Source: an uncultured Porphyromonadaceae bacterium
GTDB lineage: Bacteria; Bacteroidota; Bacteroidia; Bacteroidales; Muribaculaceae
Length of the DNA: 54,466 nucleotides
Reading direction: 5' to 3'
NCBI GenBank assembly: GCA_905202215.1
Contig: CAJKRG010000012.1
Span: 1 to 54,466, forward strand
Shown: positions 1 through 9,392 of the stretch, in pieces
Layout: each line of letters opens with the position of its first letter
Position numbering within the stretch: position 1 is the first letter of the stretch
Notes under the pieces: model-generated
Told to the model about the DNA's origin: nothing
Database searches by the model: none
The model's input: only the letters and a program-made list of their open reading frames with translations
Program-made: the position numbers and the translations under genes

Positions 1-105
1 CCTTCGTCTCAGATATAAAGCCATCTCCGACTTTTTGGCCTGTGCTTTCACATATATTATTAAACAACCTCTTAACAGATATTTTGGCCCCATACCTGTA
101 CAGGC
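1..105. other. Window edge, no gene assigned
   Basis: No gene can be assigned in this stretch. One plus-strand frame is open from the window edge to a TGA at 122-124 (about 40 codons). It shows no recognisable domain and could be the 3' end of a truncated gene or chance. Confidence 0.3.
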
Positions 106-151
106 AAAAAAACGGACAGCCTGACGCAACTGAATACGTCATGGCTGTCCG
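106..151 (-). terminator. Rho-independent terminator after the lipoprotein gene
   Basis: Arms 113-126 and 137-151 form a 14-bp stem with one bulged base and a 10-base loop. On the minus strand the stem is followed by seven U (106-112). It lies about 30 bases past the stop of the lipoprotein gene ending at 181. Confidence 0.85.
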
Positions 152-180
152 CGTAGCCGTTTTAAGACAGTCCGAGAACT

Positions 181-723
181 TTATTTACGTACTATCTCTA
201 TCTTACTGAGCTGTTTATCGACACGGGTCAATGCTATGATTGTGCCACTGGCGCCGGTCTCGAGAACTCCGAAGTCAAATGAAAGTTTATTTCCGGCCGA
301 AGTGTACGAGGCACACAACTTATGCGCGAGGACAACAGCCTGATTCTCAGGTTTATTTTCCTCATAATCTTTCGGGCTTACATACATATTCTCGACTTCA
401 GCCGTCTTGGTTACAAGTTTACCGTTTTCATCCTCTTCCTGATAGGTATACTTGCCGGAGACACGAAAACCTGTCATTTCGATCGAGGGACAATTGCTTG
501 CCTCAAGAGCGATGCTTCCTCCTGAAGCGGCCACCGTAAGACTAAGGTTATTATAGTATTGGCCATTAAGGAAATCGACTGTAATAGAACCGTTATTCTC
601 ATTTACAGTCCATTCTACAGGATCTGTCATGGGATTCTCATCGTCAGAGCACGATGTAATGCCACAGAAGACAAAAGCGATAGCAATTAGGGTTGCAAAA
701 AAGCGAATGCCGTACTTTTTCAT
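181..723 (-). CDS. Small surface-type lipoprotein, function unknown
   Basis: This 180-aa protein starts with a basic residue pair and a hydrophobic stretch, then a lipobox ending at Cys25 (ITSC). The next residues, SDDEN, are acidic like the export signal that sends Bacteroidetes lipoproteins to the cell surface. The rest is polar and beta-rich with no family I recognise. An ATG further upstream at 882 gives a longer frame, but a perfect promoter lies inside that extension at 788-819, so the start at 723 is preferred. It is a single-gene unit with its own promoter and terminator. Surface exposure is inference; the function is unknown. Confidence 0.75.
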   Translation of the reverse strand: MKKYGIRFFATLIAIAFVFCGITSCSDDENPMTDPVEWTVNENNGSITVDFLNGQYYNNLSLTVAASGGSIALEASNCPSIEMTGFRVSGKYTYQEEDENGKLVTKTAEVENMYVSPKDYEENKPENQAVVLAHKLCASYTSAGNKLSFDFGVLETGASGTIIALTRVDKQLSKIEIVRK

Positions 724-787
724 AATATTTTCGCGTGATAACTGATAAAATAGCTGTTTAGGTATTTTCTCGGATAAGAATGTTTGC

Positions 788-819
788 CAAATGTAAGCAT
801 ATTTTTTCGTTCCGACAAA
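788..819 (-). promoter_or_regulatory. Bacteroidetes promoter of the lipoprotein gene
   Basis: On the minus strand TTTG (819-816), a 20-base spacer and TACATTTG (795-788) match the consensus TTTG-N19/21-TAnnTTTG exactly. Transcription would begin near 782, leaving a leader of about 58 bases before the ATG at 723. Confidence 0.85.
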
Positions 820-880
820 TACGACTTCATTTTTCACATAATTTAACAAGCAATCCGATAAATCCCTTTCGTTTCGAAAC

Positions 881-923
881 AAAAGAGCCGCAGATACCGG
901 CTTTATAAGCGCGATATCTGCGG
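881..923 (-). terminator. Terminator after the ROK kinase gene
   Basis: Perfect 9-bp arms 888-896 and 915-923, with an 18-base loop, follow the stop of the ROK gene by about 20 bases. On the minus strand the stem is followed by CTCTTTTG, a moderate U tract. Confidence 0.65.
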
Positions 924-942
924 TAAAGAGTGTTTTCGGTTA

Positions 943-2043
943 TTACTGATTGTCGAGGGTGTGGAGGGCGTAGACATACGCGCCGATCGAGATTGCCTTG
1001 GAGGCTCCCAGTTTCGACACAATAAGACCGGTACGCTTCATGGGGTCGTAGACAGCAGTCTCTTCCGTGCCGTAAACTTTAATGGGATGCGGGTCGCCGA
1101 CAACGAATTTGGCGAATTCAAACTCATCGTCGAGATCGAATACACGGAGCTGTACACGGTCTACGGTCTCGTCCGACATCGTTTTGAGCGTCGACCGCAT
1201 TTCCTTGAGCAATGCCGGCTTGATATATTTCAACGCTCCCGTAAGACCGCCTCCGACAACAACGAGCGAATCGGTCAGGGATACCGCCGTGGCGAACGCA
1301 TCGCCTGTTATCTCGCCGAAGAGCTCGAAAGCACGCACAGCAGCTTCGCGATTACCTTCTTTCTTTCCTTCTGCGATAAGGAATATATCGTAGGGCTCCA
1401 GACCGTGATCCATATCGTTGATGAGCTTGCCGTATTCACGCTTGATGGCACGGATCGACGATCCTTCCTCAAGTATGATATCGGGATGCAGCTTGTTGCG
1501 CAGACAGAATGTCTCTACGCAACAGTTGTTGCCCAGATTGAGATTACCGTTGATCACCGAACCGATACCGAGTCCCGTACCGAAAGTATAGCCAAGCATA
1601 TTGGTATACTGGCGTGTGCCGCCAAGTTCCTTTATACGGCGGTTGATTTCGGGAAGGGCGCCGCCGGTAGCCTCGCCGTAAGCAAACAGGTCGCCGTCGT
1701 TATTGATAAAGACCGGAAGACCGAATTTAGCCTTCAGGAACGGCCCGAGGGCAACACCGTCGCGGAAACAGGGGAAGTTGGGGAGATATCCGCCGATAAT
1801 ACCGGCCTTATAGTCGGCCGGACCGGGAAATGCGAAACTCAGGGCCACGGGCTTCTCGTCGAGTTGTCCGATAACCTCGGCAAAACCCTTGACCATTGTC
1901 GACAGACAGAGGTCGAGATCATGGGCATTCGAGGGATATGTGATAGGGTCTACTATGAAGTCGTATCCGCGCATGGCGCTGAATACAAAGTTTGTGCCCC
2001 CGGCATCGAGAGTCACGACGATTCGCTGGTCAGTCTTATACAT
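943..2043 (-). CDS. ROK-family sugar kinase
   Basis: This 366-aa cytoplasmic protein has the ROK fold. The ATP phosphate-binding motif DAGGTN is at residues 13-18, the sugar-binding and catalytic NND at 114-116 (Asp116 the likely base), and the second nucleotide motif FGTGLGIG near 154-161. The cysteine-rich zinc motif CxCGxxGCxE of many ROK proteins is not visible. Members phosphorylate glucose, fructose, mannose or N-acetyl-hexosamines at O6. The gene lies 54 bases downstream of manA on the same strand and ends at a terminator, so it is the last gene of a DUF4861-manA-ROK unit. With manA, a hexokinase, mannokinase or fructokinase role is most likely; the exact sugar cannot be read from sequence. 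Confidence 0.88.
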   Translation of the reverse strand: MYKTDQRIVVTLDAGGTNFVFSAMRGYDFIVDPITYPSNAHDLDLCLSTMVKGFAEVIGQLDEKPVALSFAFPGPADYKAGIIGGYLPNFPCFRDGVALGPFLKAKFGLPVFINNDGDLFAYGEATGGALPEINRRIKELGGTRQYTNMLGYTFGTGLGIGSVINGNLNLGNNCCVETFCLRNKLHPDIILEEGSSIRAIKREYGKLINDMDHGLEPYDIFLIAEGKKEGNREAAVRAFELFGEITGDAFATAVSLTDSLVVVGGGLTGALKYIKPALLKEMRSTLKTMSDETVDRVQLRVFDLDDEFEFAKFVVGDPHPIKVYGTEETAVYDPMKRTGLIVSKLGASKAISIGAYVYALHTLDNQ

Positions 2044-2097
2044 GATAATAGTTAGGAGTTACGAGTTTGTGGTTAGGTGTTTTTCTTTTTCTGAATA

Positions 2098-3063
2098 TCA
2101 GGGAATGAAAGTGGATACGAATGTGCCTTTCCCTTCGACGGTGATTTCCTTTGTGGAAGCCGGCACGAGCGCTGTCTCGCCCTGACGGAGCGAGATTTCG
2201 CCGTCGGCGCTCTTCACGGTCAGTTCGCCTGCGGTCGCCACAAGGATAGTGAACGAATCGCGCGCAGCAAGGCCGACTGTCATACTGCCGTCTACACGTG
2301 CTACCTCGGTCTTGAAATAGGAACAGTCGGCAAGAGTGCGGAACTCACCCTCGACACCCGGCTCGTTCTGTGCCGGAAGATCGACAGTATCGTCGAAATC
2401 GATGGCATCGACCGATTCCTCGACATGGAGCTGACGCGGATTGCCCTGGGCGTCACGGCGGTCATAGTCGTAGATGCGGTATGTGATATCGGAAGCCTCC
2501 TGGATCTCAAGTACAAAGTTTCCTCGGCCTATGCTGTGCACACGGCCTGCCGGGAGGAAAAACACATCTCCGGCATGAGTGAAATATTTGTGGAGCGAAG
2601 GAATAATTTCGTTCTCGGCCACCTGACGGCGGAATTCCGCAGCGTCTATGTGCTTGGAGAAGCCTGCGTAGAGATAGGCGCCTTCGGCGGGAGCGATGGA
2701 ATACCACATTTCGGTCTTGCCAAGAGAATCATGGCGCTTTGCGGCAAGTGCATCGTCGGGATGTACCTGAACCGAAAGATCGTCCGACGAATCGATGAGT
2801 TTGATGAGCAAGGGGAATTTACCGTCGTATTTCTTCATCAGACGTTCGCCCATGATCTCGTTGCCATGGTCGGCGATAAGCGAAGGCAGAGTGGCGCCTT
2901 TGAATGTGCCCTGCGACACCACGGATTCATGACCGGGCATAGGAGAAAGCTCCCAGCTCTCGCCAATATGGTCGCCCTGAGAAGGCAGACCCTTGAACTC
3001 GGCAATACGCTTGCCGCCCCAGATGACACTCTTGAATATCGGATCGAATTTAAGTATTTCCAT
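2098..3063 (-). CDS. manA: Mannose-6-phosphate isomerase, class I short type
   Basis: This 321-aa enzyme interconverts mannose 6-phosphate and fructose 6-phosphate in the cytoplasm. The zinc site is complete: Gln99 and His101 in QVHPDD, Glu118 in KTEMWY and His176 in GRVHS. The signature SDITYRIYDYDR is at 191-202. Its length matches the short Firmicutes/Bacteroidetes type rather than the roughly 390-aa enterobacterial type. It follows the DUF4861 gene by 19 bases and precedes the ROK kinase by 54, which suggests one transcript. The pair would bring hexoses released by the neighbouring glycan-degrading genes into glycolysis, possibly mannose or fructose. Confidence 0.95.
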   Translation of the reverse strand: MEILKFDPIFKSVIWGGKRIAEFKGLPSQGDHIGESWELSPMPGHESVVSQGTFKGATLPSLIADHGNEIMGERLMKKYDGKFPLLIKLIDSSDDLSVQVHPDDALAAKRHDSLGKTEMWYSIAPAEGAYLYAGFSKHIDAAEFRRQVAENEIIPSLHKYFTHAGDVFFLPAGRVHSIGRGNFVLEIQEASDITYRIYDYDRRDAQGNPRQLHVEESVDAIDFDDTVDLPAQNEPGVEGEFRTLADCSYFKTEVARVDGSMTVGLAARDSFTILVATAGELTVKSADGEISLRQGETALVPASTKEITVEGKGTFVSTFIP

Positions 3064-3082
3064 TGTATAGTGTTATATTATA

Positions 3083-4258
3083 TTATTTTACAGTCACTTT
3101 CACAGGATTGGCAATCGCTTTCGACACCTCGCCGAGATATGTGCCCCAGTCATCGAGCGTACCGAAATTCTCGCGATCCCATGCGAAACCCCAGTAATGA
3201 GTCAGCGTGTCGGATGGCGCCAGTTCTTTGAAGACCACGTTGTGATTCTGAACGAGGGCGGAAGCCTCCGCTCCGGGCATTACTACCCCGAGAAGCGCCA
3301 TACCGTTGTCAGGTCCCTGGGTAGAATCGGTGACAGCCGCATAATCCGCGCCGGAGGCCATCCGGGCGCCTTGGCGCAGAGGCATGCCGGCTCCAATGCG
3401 CCGACTGGCGCCGAGACCGTCGAACCATGTATGCTGCCGGTTGAGATATACGCCTCTGTCAAGGCTTACAATACGATGCTCGACCACAGCCGTATCAGCT
3501 CCGACAATACGGGGAGCAAAATCGAAACGGGCCGTGAAGCGCAGAGGGCCGTTGTCGAGAACTTCGACAGTATCATAGCACCATGCGAAAAGAATGCTGT
3601 CATTATCAATGAAAGCTGCGACTCCGTCGCCCATCGTAGGGCCTACTGCATAGCAATCCATTCCCAGTCCATGGTCGATGTGATACGAGAAACTGTCTAT
3701 GTAATCCTGTGCGAGCTTCGGATCTATCGCACGCAACGAGTCCACTCGCGCCCAGACCGCCGGATCGGTCTCGTCCTTATAAAGTACGGGTAGCACCGGC
3801 TCTTCATTGAAATGCTTGAAGAATATGTCATAGCCGAAAGCACGTTCGCCCTTACGCTGGGTCGACGGACCGTAGACACGGAATCCGACCCGCTCGTTCT
3901 CCCATGCCACATCGTCGGCCCGCTCGGGATAAGGACGCCCACACGTCACGGTCTTATAGACATGTGCCGTATCTGACGGCAACACGGTATAGCCGACTGT
4001 CGCTCCGGTCCCTATCTCCACAGGAAAGATGAGGTCACCGGCAGCCGTGATCTGCGACGGTATTTCCCGCCCGGCCGAATCAAGCACATAGACATGCGCC
4101 GAGCCGAGTTTTTCAAGCAAGGGGGCGGCGGGTGTAGAGGCCATCTGCATAATGGCAGAGCCTCCGGCAGGATTGATCACAGCAAGATCTATGCCGCTAT
4201 CAGGAGTACAGGCGCCGAGAACAGACGCCATAGCCATCAGAAATCCGTATTTCTTCAT
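3083..4258 (-). CDS. DUF4861 family lipoprotein
   Basis: This 391-aa exported protein has an N-terminal signal with a lipobox ending at Cys17 (LGAC). The long beta-rich body carries features I associate with DUF4861, including a HGLGMDCY-like segment and a GFAWDRENFG motif near the C terminus. The family is common in Bacteroidetes PULs beside GH88/GH105 and uronate lyases, but no activity is established to my knowledge. The start at 4258 (or 4264, two residues longer) is chosen because the promoter at 4279-4310 lies inside the longer open frame that begins at 4345. It is the first gene of the DUF4861-manA-ROK unit. Confidence 0.82.
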   Translation of the reverse strand: MKKYGFLMAMASVLGACTPDSGIDLAVINPAGGSAIMQMASTPAAPLLEKLGSAHVYVLDSAGREIPSQITAAGDLIFPVEIGTGATVGYTVLPSDTAHVYKTVTCGRPYPERADDVAWENERVGFRVYGPSTQRKGERAFGYDIFFKHFNEEPVLPVLYKDETDPAVWARVDSLRAIDPKLAQDYIDSFSYHIDHGLGMDCYAVGPTMGDGVAAFIDNDSILFAWCYDTVEVLDNGPLRFTARFDFAPRIVGADTAVVEHRIVSLDRGVYLNRQHTWFDGLGASRRIGAGMPLRQGARMASGADYAAVTDSTQGPDNGMALLGVVMPGAEASALVQNHNVVFKELAPSDTLTHYWGFAWDRENFGTLDDWGTYLGEVSKAIANPVKVTVK

Positions 4259-4278
4259 TCTCATTTGATTTATAATAC

Positions 4279-4310
4279 CAAATTTACGACATATTTCGTT
4301 TAACGGCAAA
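4279..4310 (-). promoter_or_regulatory. Bacteroidetes promoter of the DUF4861-manA-ROK unit
   Basis: On the minus strand TTTG (4310-4307), 20 bases, then TAAATTTG (4286-4279) is an exact consensus match. The predicted start of transcription, near 4273, leaves a leader of only 9-15 bases. This separates the unit from the GH43-GH88 genes upstream. Confidence 0.85.
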
Positions 4311-4397
4311 ACCGATTGCCCGCAAAAATAGTCCATTTCTTTCATTGCGATTGTCCTTATGTGTGCAAAAAATGTATTTCTTCAAAGAGGTCGATAT

Positions 4398-4440
4398 AAA
4401 AACACTCCTTATCCGCAATCATCATCACGGACAAGGAGCG
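4398..4440 (-). terminator. Terminator after GH88
   Basis: Arms 4403-4415 and 4428-4440 pair over 13 bp with two G-U wobbles around a 12-base loop. On the minus strand the stem is followed by UUUUU (4402-4398). It lies about 20 bases past the GH88 stop and ends the GH43-GH88 transcript. Confidence 0.85.
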
Positions 4441-4460
4441 CAATATCATGACCGGCCGGA

Positions 4461-5696
4461 TCAGAGACTGGCCAGAACAGAGCCGTTCTTCTCCAGTTTT
4501 TTCAGACGTGTGAGAGCCTCTATATAGTAATAGTCGGCATAGATTATCGACGCATCGATCTCGCTTCCGGCCGGATGATGGCCGGTGGAATGGTCGAGGA
4601 ACGAGCAACGTTTCTTGCCCGAGCGATAAGCCGGAGAATTAAGCGAAGCCAGCATTTCGACCGCCGCATCGCGGTATTCGTTTTTTTTCTCTCCGTCGAC
4701 ATATCCCTGAAGTTCGAGGAGCGCGGAAGCCACCACACCTGCCGCCGAAGCATCGCGCGGCGCCTTGGGAATGGCCGGATCATCAAAATCCCAGTAAGGC
4801 ACCATATCCTCGGGGAGACGGCTGAGGTAGGCATCCGTCACCTTGCAGGCGAAGTCGAGGAATCGCTTGTCGTGTGTCTCGCGATAGACCATCGTATAGC
4901 CATAGACAGCCCAGGCCTGTCCGCGGGCCCATGTCGAACTGTCGGAATATCCCTGGTGTGTCACGCCTTTGATAAAATGGCCGTCGGCGGGATCATAGAC
5001 AGCCACATGATAACACGTACCGTCGGGACGGAAATGATAGTTCATTGTTGTCTCGGCATGCTTCACGGCAATATCGTAGAGCGATTTGTCGCCACCGTTC
5101 TTCGAAGCCCAGAAGAGCATTTCGAGATTGATCATGTTGTCCATGATAGTATTGTGACCTCCGAACATTTCCACATTTCGCGGCCACGACAGAATAGTGC
5201 CGACATTCGGATTGAAAAGCGTGGCAAGCGAATCGGCGCTGGCAAGAAGCACCTTCTTGTAGCCGCTGTCGGCAGTCAGACGGTATCCGTTGCCGTAGCT
5301 GCATATCATCAGAAAGCCGAGATCATGATCGAAGATAGGTCTTTCCGACAGATAACCGAGCTCCCGGGTATAGCGCAGAGCCTCGTCACGCACAAGCGTA
5401 TCGCCGGTAAGCTCATAGTCGTACCACAATACACCCGGCCAGAAGCCCGAACACCATTCATCAGGTGTAGCCTTTCGGCAGGCCCATGTCGTGTCGTTGC
5501 CCTGGATATTGCGCGGTATCATCGAGTAGTCGGTCGAGTCGCTGCAGAGATTCCGGAGACTGCGGTGAACCTGTGCGTCGCAGTATTCTATGGCCTCGTC
5601 GAGGTCGAACTCAGCAACCTCCTCCCGGGCTGTCGAAGATGTCGATGCACACGAGGCAAACATCAGAGAAATCAGTAATATAGCCGTATTTTTCAT
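4461..5696 (-). CDS. GH88 unsaturated glucuronyl hydrolase, lipoprotein
   Basis: This 411-aa GH88 enzyme hydrates the 4,5-unsaturated uronic acid left at the non-reducing end by polysaccharide lyases and so releases it. A lipobox ends at Cys16 (FASC), placing it in the periplasm or outer membrane. The (alpha/alpha)6 barrel shows Asp125 (HDLGF) and Asp186 (IMDNM), equivalent to the two catalytic Asp of characterised UGL enzymes, and WARGQAW at 256-262. Its start overlaps the GH43 stop by four bases (ATGA), so the two are probably translationally coupled. With the heparinase-like and alginate-lyase-like genes nearby it supports a uronic-acid substrate. Family confidence is high; preferred disaccharide unknown. 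Confidence 0.92.
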   Translation of the reverse strand: MKNTAILLISLMFASCASTSSTAREEVAEFDLDEAIEYCDAQVHRSLRNLCSDSTDYSMIPRNIQGNDTTWACRKATPDEWCSGFWPGVLWYDYELTGDTLVRDEALRYTRELGYLSERPIFDHDLGFLMICSYGNGYRLTADSGYKKVLLASADSLATLFNPNVGTILSWPRNVEMFGGHNTIMDNMINLEMLFWASKNGGDKSLYDIAVKHAETTMNYHFRPDGTCYHVAVYDPADGHFIKGVTHQGYSDSSTWARGQAWAVYGYTMVYRETHDKRFLDFACKVTDAYLSRLPEDMVPYWDFDDPAIPKAPRDASAAGVVASALLELQGYVDGEKKNEYRDAAVEMLASLNSPAYRSGKKRCSFLDHSTGHHPAGSEIDASIIYADYYYIEALTRLKKLEKNGSVLASL

Positions 5697-7333
5697 AATT
5701 TTACAATCTCAAAATCCATAATATCCATCCAGCCGCGGTCAGGGACACCGGCGGGTGTAATACTGTAAAATCCTATCTTGGCACCTATCCACTTCCCGGC
5801 ACGGGCCTTGAACAAGCCTCCGGCGGCAGTATATTTCTTGCCGTCAAGGCTATAGTAGAAACGACACTCCGCACCCGGACGCACAACTGCACGGAGCCAT
5901 ATGTCGCATTCCATATTCGGAAGCAACCCGGCCTCATACACCCGCGTGGGGTCGATAACAGCCACATCGGTCACCCTTTCGGCACCGCCCTGTTCGGCAT
6001 CGGTACATTCGGCAAGCCGGAGCACGAACTTGTCGCCGATCTTGGTCAGACCCAGACGGGCATAATCCCACCCCATGATCACAAGACCCGAAGACACGCC
6101 CTCCGAAGCCGATTTAGCCGATATCTGAACCTTGGCCGTAGCCTCGAAACTCTCGCAAGGAAATTTCTGAAGCCAGAGATTTGGTACCTCCCACAGATTC
6201 ACGAAACCGTCGGACACCTTATGACCGTAGAGACGCATCATGGCCACGGGTGTCGGAAATCCGTAGAAATCCATATAATTCGCATGCCACTGGAAAAGGC
6301 TGTCGACAGCCACCGTTCCGGCAGAAGGTGTCAGCCCGGCCGGCTTGGCATGCCGCGTCACAGGCTCGCCGCAGCCATCGCCGTCGGCATCAATGCCCAT
6401 CACAGGCCAGCCGTCGGTCCAGCGTACGGGGTTGAGGTGCAGCACTCGTCCATATGGCCCTTTATCCTGAAAGTTGATAAACCAGTCCTCGCCTTCGGCA
6501 GTCGTTATCCAGCCGCCCTGATGAGGGCCGTTGATACCCGATTTTCCCGTAGCCATGACGATTTTCTTTTCGTAAGGCCCGTAGATATTTTTCGAGCGAA
6601 GGGCAAGCTGCCATCCGTCGACGACACCGCCGGCAGGAGCGAGGATATAGTAATAATCTCCTCGCTTATAGAGCTTGGGGCCTTCTATGGTATGGTTCAC
6701 GCCGTCGTTTCCATCAAAAACCACACGGGGATTGCCTATGAGCCGTGTGCCGTCGGGCGACATTTCGCTCACTGTGACAATGCTGTTGAAACCGGCTCGA
6801 GAAGCCGCCCATGCGTTTGCGAGATATGCCTTGCCGTCGCTGTCCCACAAAGGCGTAGGATCTATCATGCCCTTGCCTCCCTTGACCAGCACGGGTTCGC
6901 TCCATGCGCCTTCGGGATCGGCTGTTTTTATCATATAGATACCGAAATCGGGATCGCCCCAGTAGATATAGTATTCTCCTGCATGATAGCGTATGCATGG
7001 TGCCCACACTCCTTTGCCGTGACGCGGGGCAGCGGCATAGAAATCTGTCGGCGGAACAGCCGGGAGGGCATAATTGACAATAGTCCAGTTAACCAGATCG
7101 GTCGATTTGAGTATCGGCAGTCCGGGCGTGCACTGGAAGCTCGAGGCTGTCATATAGAAAGTGCGGCCGTCGGGGGCTGCCACAAGATCTGGATCGGAAT
7201 AATCGGCTTCGATTATCGGGTTGATATAAGTGCGGCCTTTCACATTGGCCGGATTCGATACGAACTGCACCTCGCCGGCTGTCGCAGCCAGAGAGGTACA
7301 AATCAGTATCACAAGGAATTTCAATCTATCCAT
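5693..7333 (-). CDS. GH43 family glycosidase with C-terminal beta-sandwich
   Basis: This 546-aa secreted GH43 protein has a signal peptide over residues 1-20. The five-bladed propeller carries the catalytic triad: Asp47 in YSDPDL (base), Asp158 in MIDPT (pKa modulator) and Glu217 in IEGPK (acid). A beta-sandwich of about 200 residues follows, like the DUF1349/GH43 C-terminal domains. GH43 enzymes remove arabinofuranose, xylose or galactose. The stop overlaps the GH88 start (ATGA). An ATG at 7348 would add five residues; 7333 is preferred because the basic N-region and hydrophobic core then start cleanly. It probably trims side chains before GH88 acts; the sugar released is unknown. Confidence 0.9.
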   Translation of the reverse strand: MDRLKFLVILICTSLAATAGEVQFVSNPANVKGRTYINPIIEADYSDPDLVAAPDGRTFYMTASSFQCTPGLPILKSTDLVNWTIVNYALPAVPPTDFYAAAPRHGKGVWAPCIRYHAGEYYIYWGDPDFGIYMIKTADPEGAWSEPVLVKGGKGMIDPTPLWDSDGKAYLANAWAASRAGFNSIVTVSEMSPDGTRLIGNPRVVFDGNDGVNHTIEGPKLYKRGDYYYILAPAGGVVDGWQLALRSKNIYGPYEKKIVMATGKSGINGPHQGGWITTAEGEDWFINFQDKGPYGRVLHLNPVRWTDGWPVMGIDADGDGCGEPVTRHAKPAGLTPSAGTVAVDSLFQWHANYMDFYGFPTPVAMMRLYGHKVSDGFVNLWEVPNLWLQKFPCESFEATAKVQISAKSASEGVSSGLVIMGWDYARLGLTKIGDKFVLRLAECTDAEQGGAERVTDVAVIDPTRVYEAGLLPNMECDIWLRAVVRPGAECRFYYSLDGKKYTAAGGLFKARAGKWIGAKIGFYSITPAGVPDRGWMDIMDFEIVKL

Positions 7334-7432
7334 GAGAATGTTTACCATAACACTTATTCCAATCTATCTTTATCTCATCGGGCCTCTGTGGCCCTCTTGC
7401 ACCTATATATACGTTCAGATATGCCTCTACAC

Positions 7433-9298
7433 TTAAAGCGGCATGAATTTTATTGCTACTCCACCACGCGGGGCGAGGTCGAAAGTCAGTTTGTCGGTAT
7501 TTCTCACCTTTTTGCTGTCTATGGCCACATGGGTACGGGTTTTCACTTTTTCGCCGCCGTCGGTGTATATTGTCGCTTCGTACTTTTTGCCCGGATCAAG
7601 GAAAGAAAGATCGATGGTCTGGCGTCCGCCGTCGTTATTGGCAAGAGCGGCCACCCACCATGTGGAGCCTTTGCGGCGTGCCATGGCAATGCTCTCTCCG
7701 GGACGCCCCGAAAGCACACGCGAGTCATCGAACACGGTCTCGAGATCTTCGAACCACTTGATTTCAGGCTCGCCCTTGTATGCGTCGGGCTTGTCATACC
7801 ATAATATCGTCTGTAGCGGGCTGTAGAATATAAGCGATGCAGCCAGCTGATGGGCGTGAGTATTGCGCAGGCGCTTGTCGTAGTAGCAGATGGTGTAGTC
7901 AGCCGCGCCGTTGAGCATGCGGGTAAACGGAAGGATCGTGTTGTGGGTGGCATCCGGGAATTCCTCATTGCCGCATATACCCTCCTGTGTCAGCAGGTTC
8001 GGATATGTGCGCGAAAAACCGGAAGGACGGAATTCGTCGTGTATGTTCATCTGCAGACGGTTGTCGGCGGCCTTGCGCACCATGTCGTGAAGCCATGTGG
8101 CCCAGCGGTGGCTGGCATACTGCACGAAACCCGACTTGACACCGACGACACCCCACTGTCGTAAAAGCGGGAACAGTTCGTCCATCTGCTTCATCAGGGC
8201 ATGCTGGTTCACATAAAGCCATACGCCTACGCCTTTTTCCTTGCCGTGAGCTATCACCTTGGCCATATCGACTTTGTCGACGACTTTGGTTGCGTCGCCG
8301 TCGTGACTGGTACACGGCACATACCACAGCCAGTCGTAGAGCATATAGGGGATATTGTGCTCGGCGCAGAAATCGATTGTCCGGAGACCGCCTTCGGTTG
8401 TCATCACAGTCGAACGCATGATCTTGCCGGGTTTCACCCATGAGAAATCGCCCTCTGAGCGTGGATTGAGATTCAGCACGATGTCGTTGTTCTCTATAAG
8501 CTCACCCGGAGTATCGGCAGTCATTATTATCTTCCACGGGGTAGCATAATATGTCACTATATCGACCGGCGAATACATCACCGATTCGAGTGTGCCCGGC
8601 TTTCCGTCGCGAGCCTTGAACTTGGTGAGACACCAGTCGTCGACATCGGCATCGAGCAGTGCCAGCCATTTGCCGTCCGGCAGCTCCATGGTCAGAGCAC
8701 GCTCCACCGGCCGCCTGATTGAATCGACCGGAGTATAATCGAATGTCGACTGCGCCCACTTCTCACTCCATGCCATGGTACCCTCCGGAAGAGTATAGTC
8801 GGTAAGATCTCCTACTACCTTGTGGAAGATAGCGGCGGGATGCTCCGGAAAGAAGTAGCGGAAAGCCAGGCCCTCGTCATAGGCGCGCACTTGCACGTCG
8901 AGGCGATAGTCGCTCTTGTCCTTGCGGCTCATATGTAGAGTAGCGGAGTTGAAATGGTCGCGGACAGTCGACCGTTCTCCATAGAGAGGCGTCCAGACAC
9001 TGTCTACGGGAGCATGAACAGTCATACTGTCAACCGTCAGAAGATCCATCCAGCTCGCAGCTTGCTCGAGAGTACGCTTTCCGAGTGCCATCTCCCACAC
9101 CCAGTTGTCAATCTCGAGCCCTGCACGCGAAGGCAAGACGGCCGGTTTACCGTCGATATCCACCTTATAGGTAAGTTCTTTCCCGTCCTTTTCAAAACGG
9201 ATTGTATTACGGCCGTCGGGCGAACTGAGGTTCAGATCAGCCGCCGACGCTCCAGAAACAACCGCAACAACGGCCGCCATCGCTATGCACTTTTTCAT
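7433..9298 (-). CDS. GH97 alpha-glycosidase, SusB-like inverting type predicted
   Basis: This 621-aa periplasmic GH97 enzyme has a signal peptide (1-20), an N-terminal beta-sandwich, a (beta/alpha)8 barrel and a short C-terminal sheet. GVKSGFV at 386-392 sits where retaining GH97 members carry the nucleophile Asp (KxDF); here it is Gly, as in the inverting SusB group. The calcium and catalytic Glu region is HDEFRPSG (420-427) followed by QEG and GNEE (438-446). Inverting GH97 enzymes act on alpha-glucosides; retaining ones on alpha-galactosides. The start at 9298 (MKKC) is preferred over 9349 because the signal peptide follows directly. It lies between the NagX-like and GH43 genes. Confidence 0.9.
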   Translation of the reverse strand: MKKCIAMAAVVAVVSGASAADLNLSSPDGRNTIRFEKDGKELTYKVDIDGKPAVLPSRAGLEIDNWVWEMALGKRTLEQAASWMDLLTVDSMTVHAPVDSVWTPLYGERSTVRDHFNSATLHMSRKDKSDYRLDVQVRAYDEGLAFRYFFPEHPAAIFHKVVGDLTDYTLPEGTMAWSEKWAQSTFDYTPVDSIRRPVERALTMELPDGKWLALLDADVDDWCLTKFKARDGKPGTLESVMYSPVDIVTYYATPWKIIMTADTPGELIENNDIVLNLNPRSEGDFSWVKPGKIMRSTVMTTEGGLRTIDFCAEHNIPYMLYDWLWYVPCTSHDGDATKVVDKVDMAKVIAHGKEKGVGVWLYVNQHALMKQMDELFPLLRQWGVVGVKSGFVQYASHRWATWLHDMVRKAADNRLQMNIHDEFRPSGFSRTYPNLLTQEGICGNEEFPDATHNTILPFTRMLNGAADYTICYYDKRLRNTHAHQLAASLIFYSPLQTILWYDKPDAYKGEPEIKWFEDLETVFDDSRVLSGRPGESIAMARRKGSTWWVAALANNDGGRQTIDLSFLDPGKKYEATIYTDGGEKVKTRTHVAIDSKKVRNTDKLTFDLAPRGGVAIKFMPL

Positions 9299-9392
9299 TT
9301 TTTCGGTATTATTTACCAATAATACGCAAAAAGACGCCACGACACTCAACTATGTCGGAATTTATCGCCCGTCAAGGACTTCAGTCCTGCAA

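Noticed and set aside
9376..9387. Small hairpin GGACT/AGTCC after the NagX-like gene as terminator
   Set aside because: Only five pairs and no U tract; read-through to GH97 is more likely.
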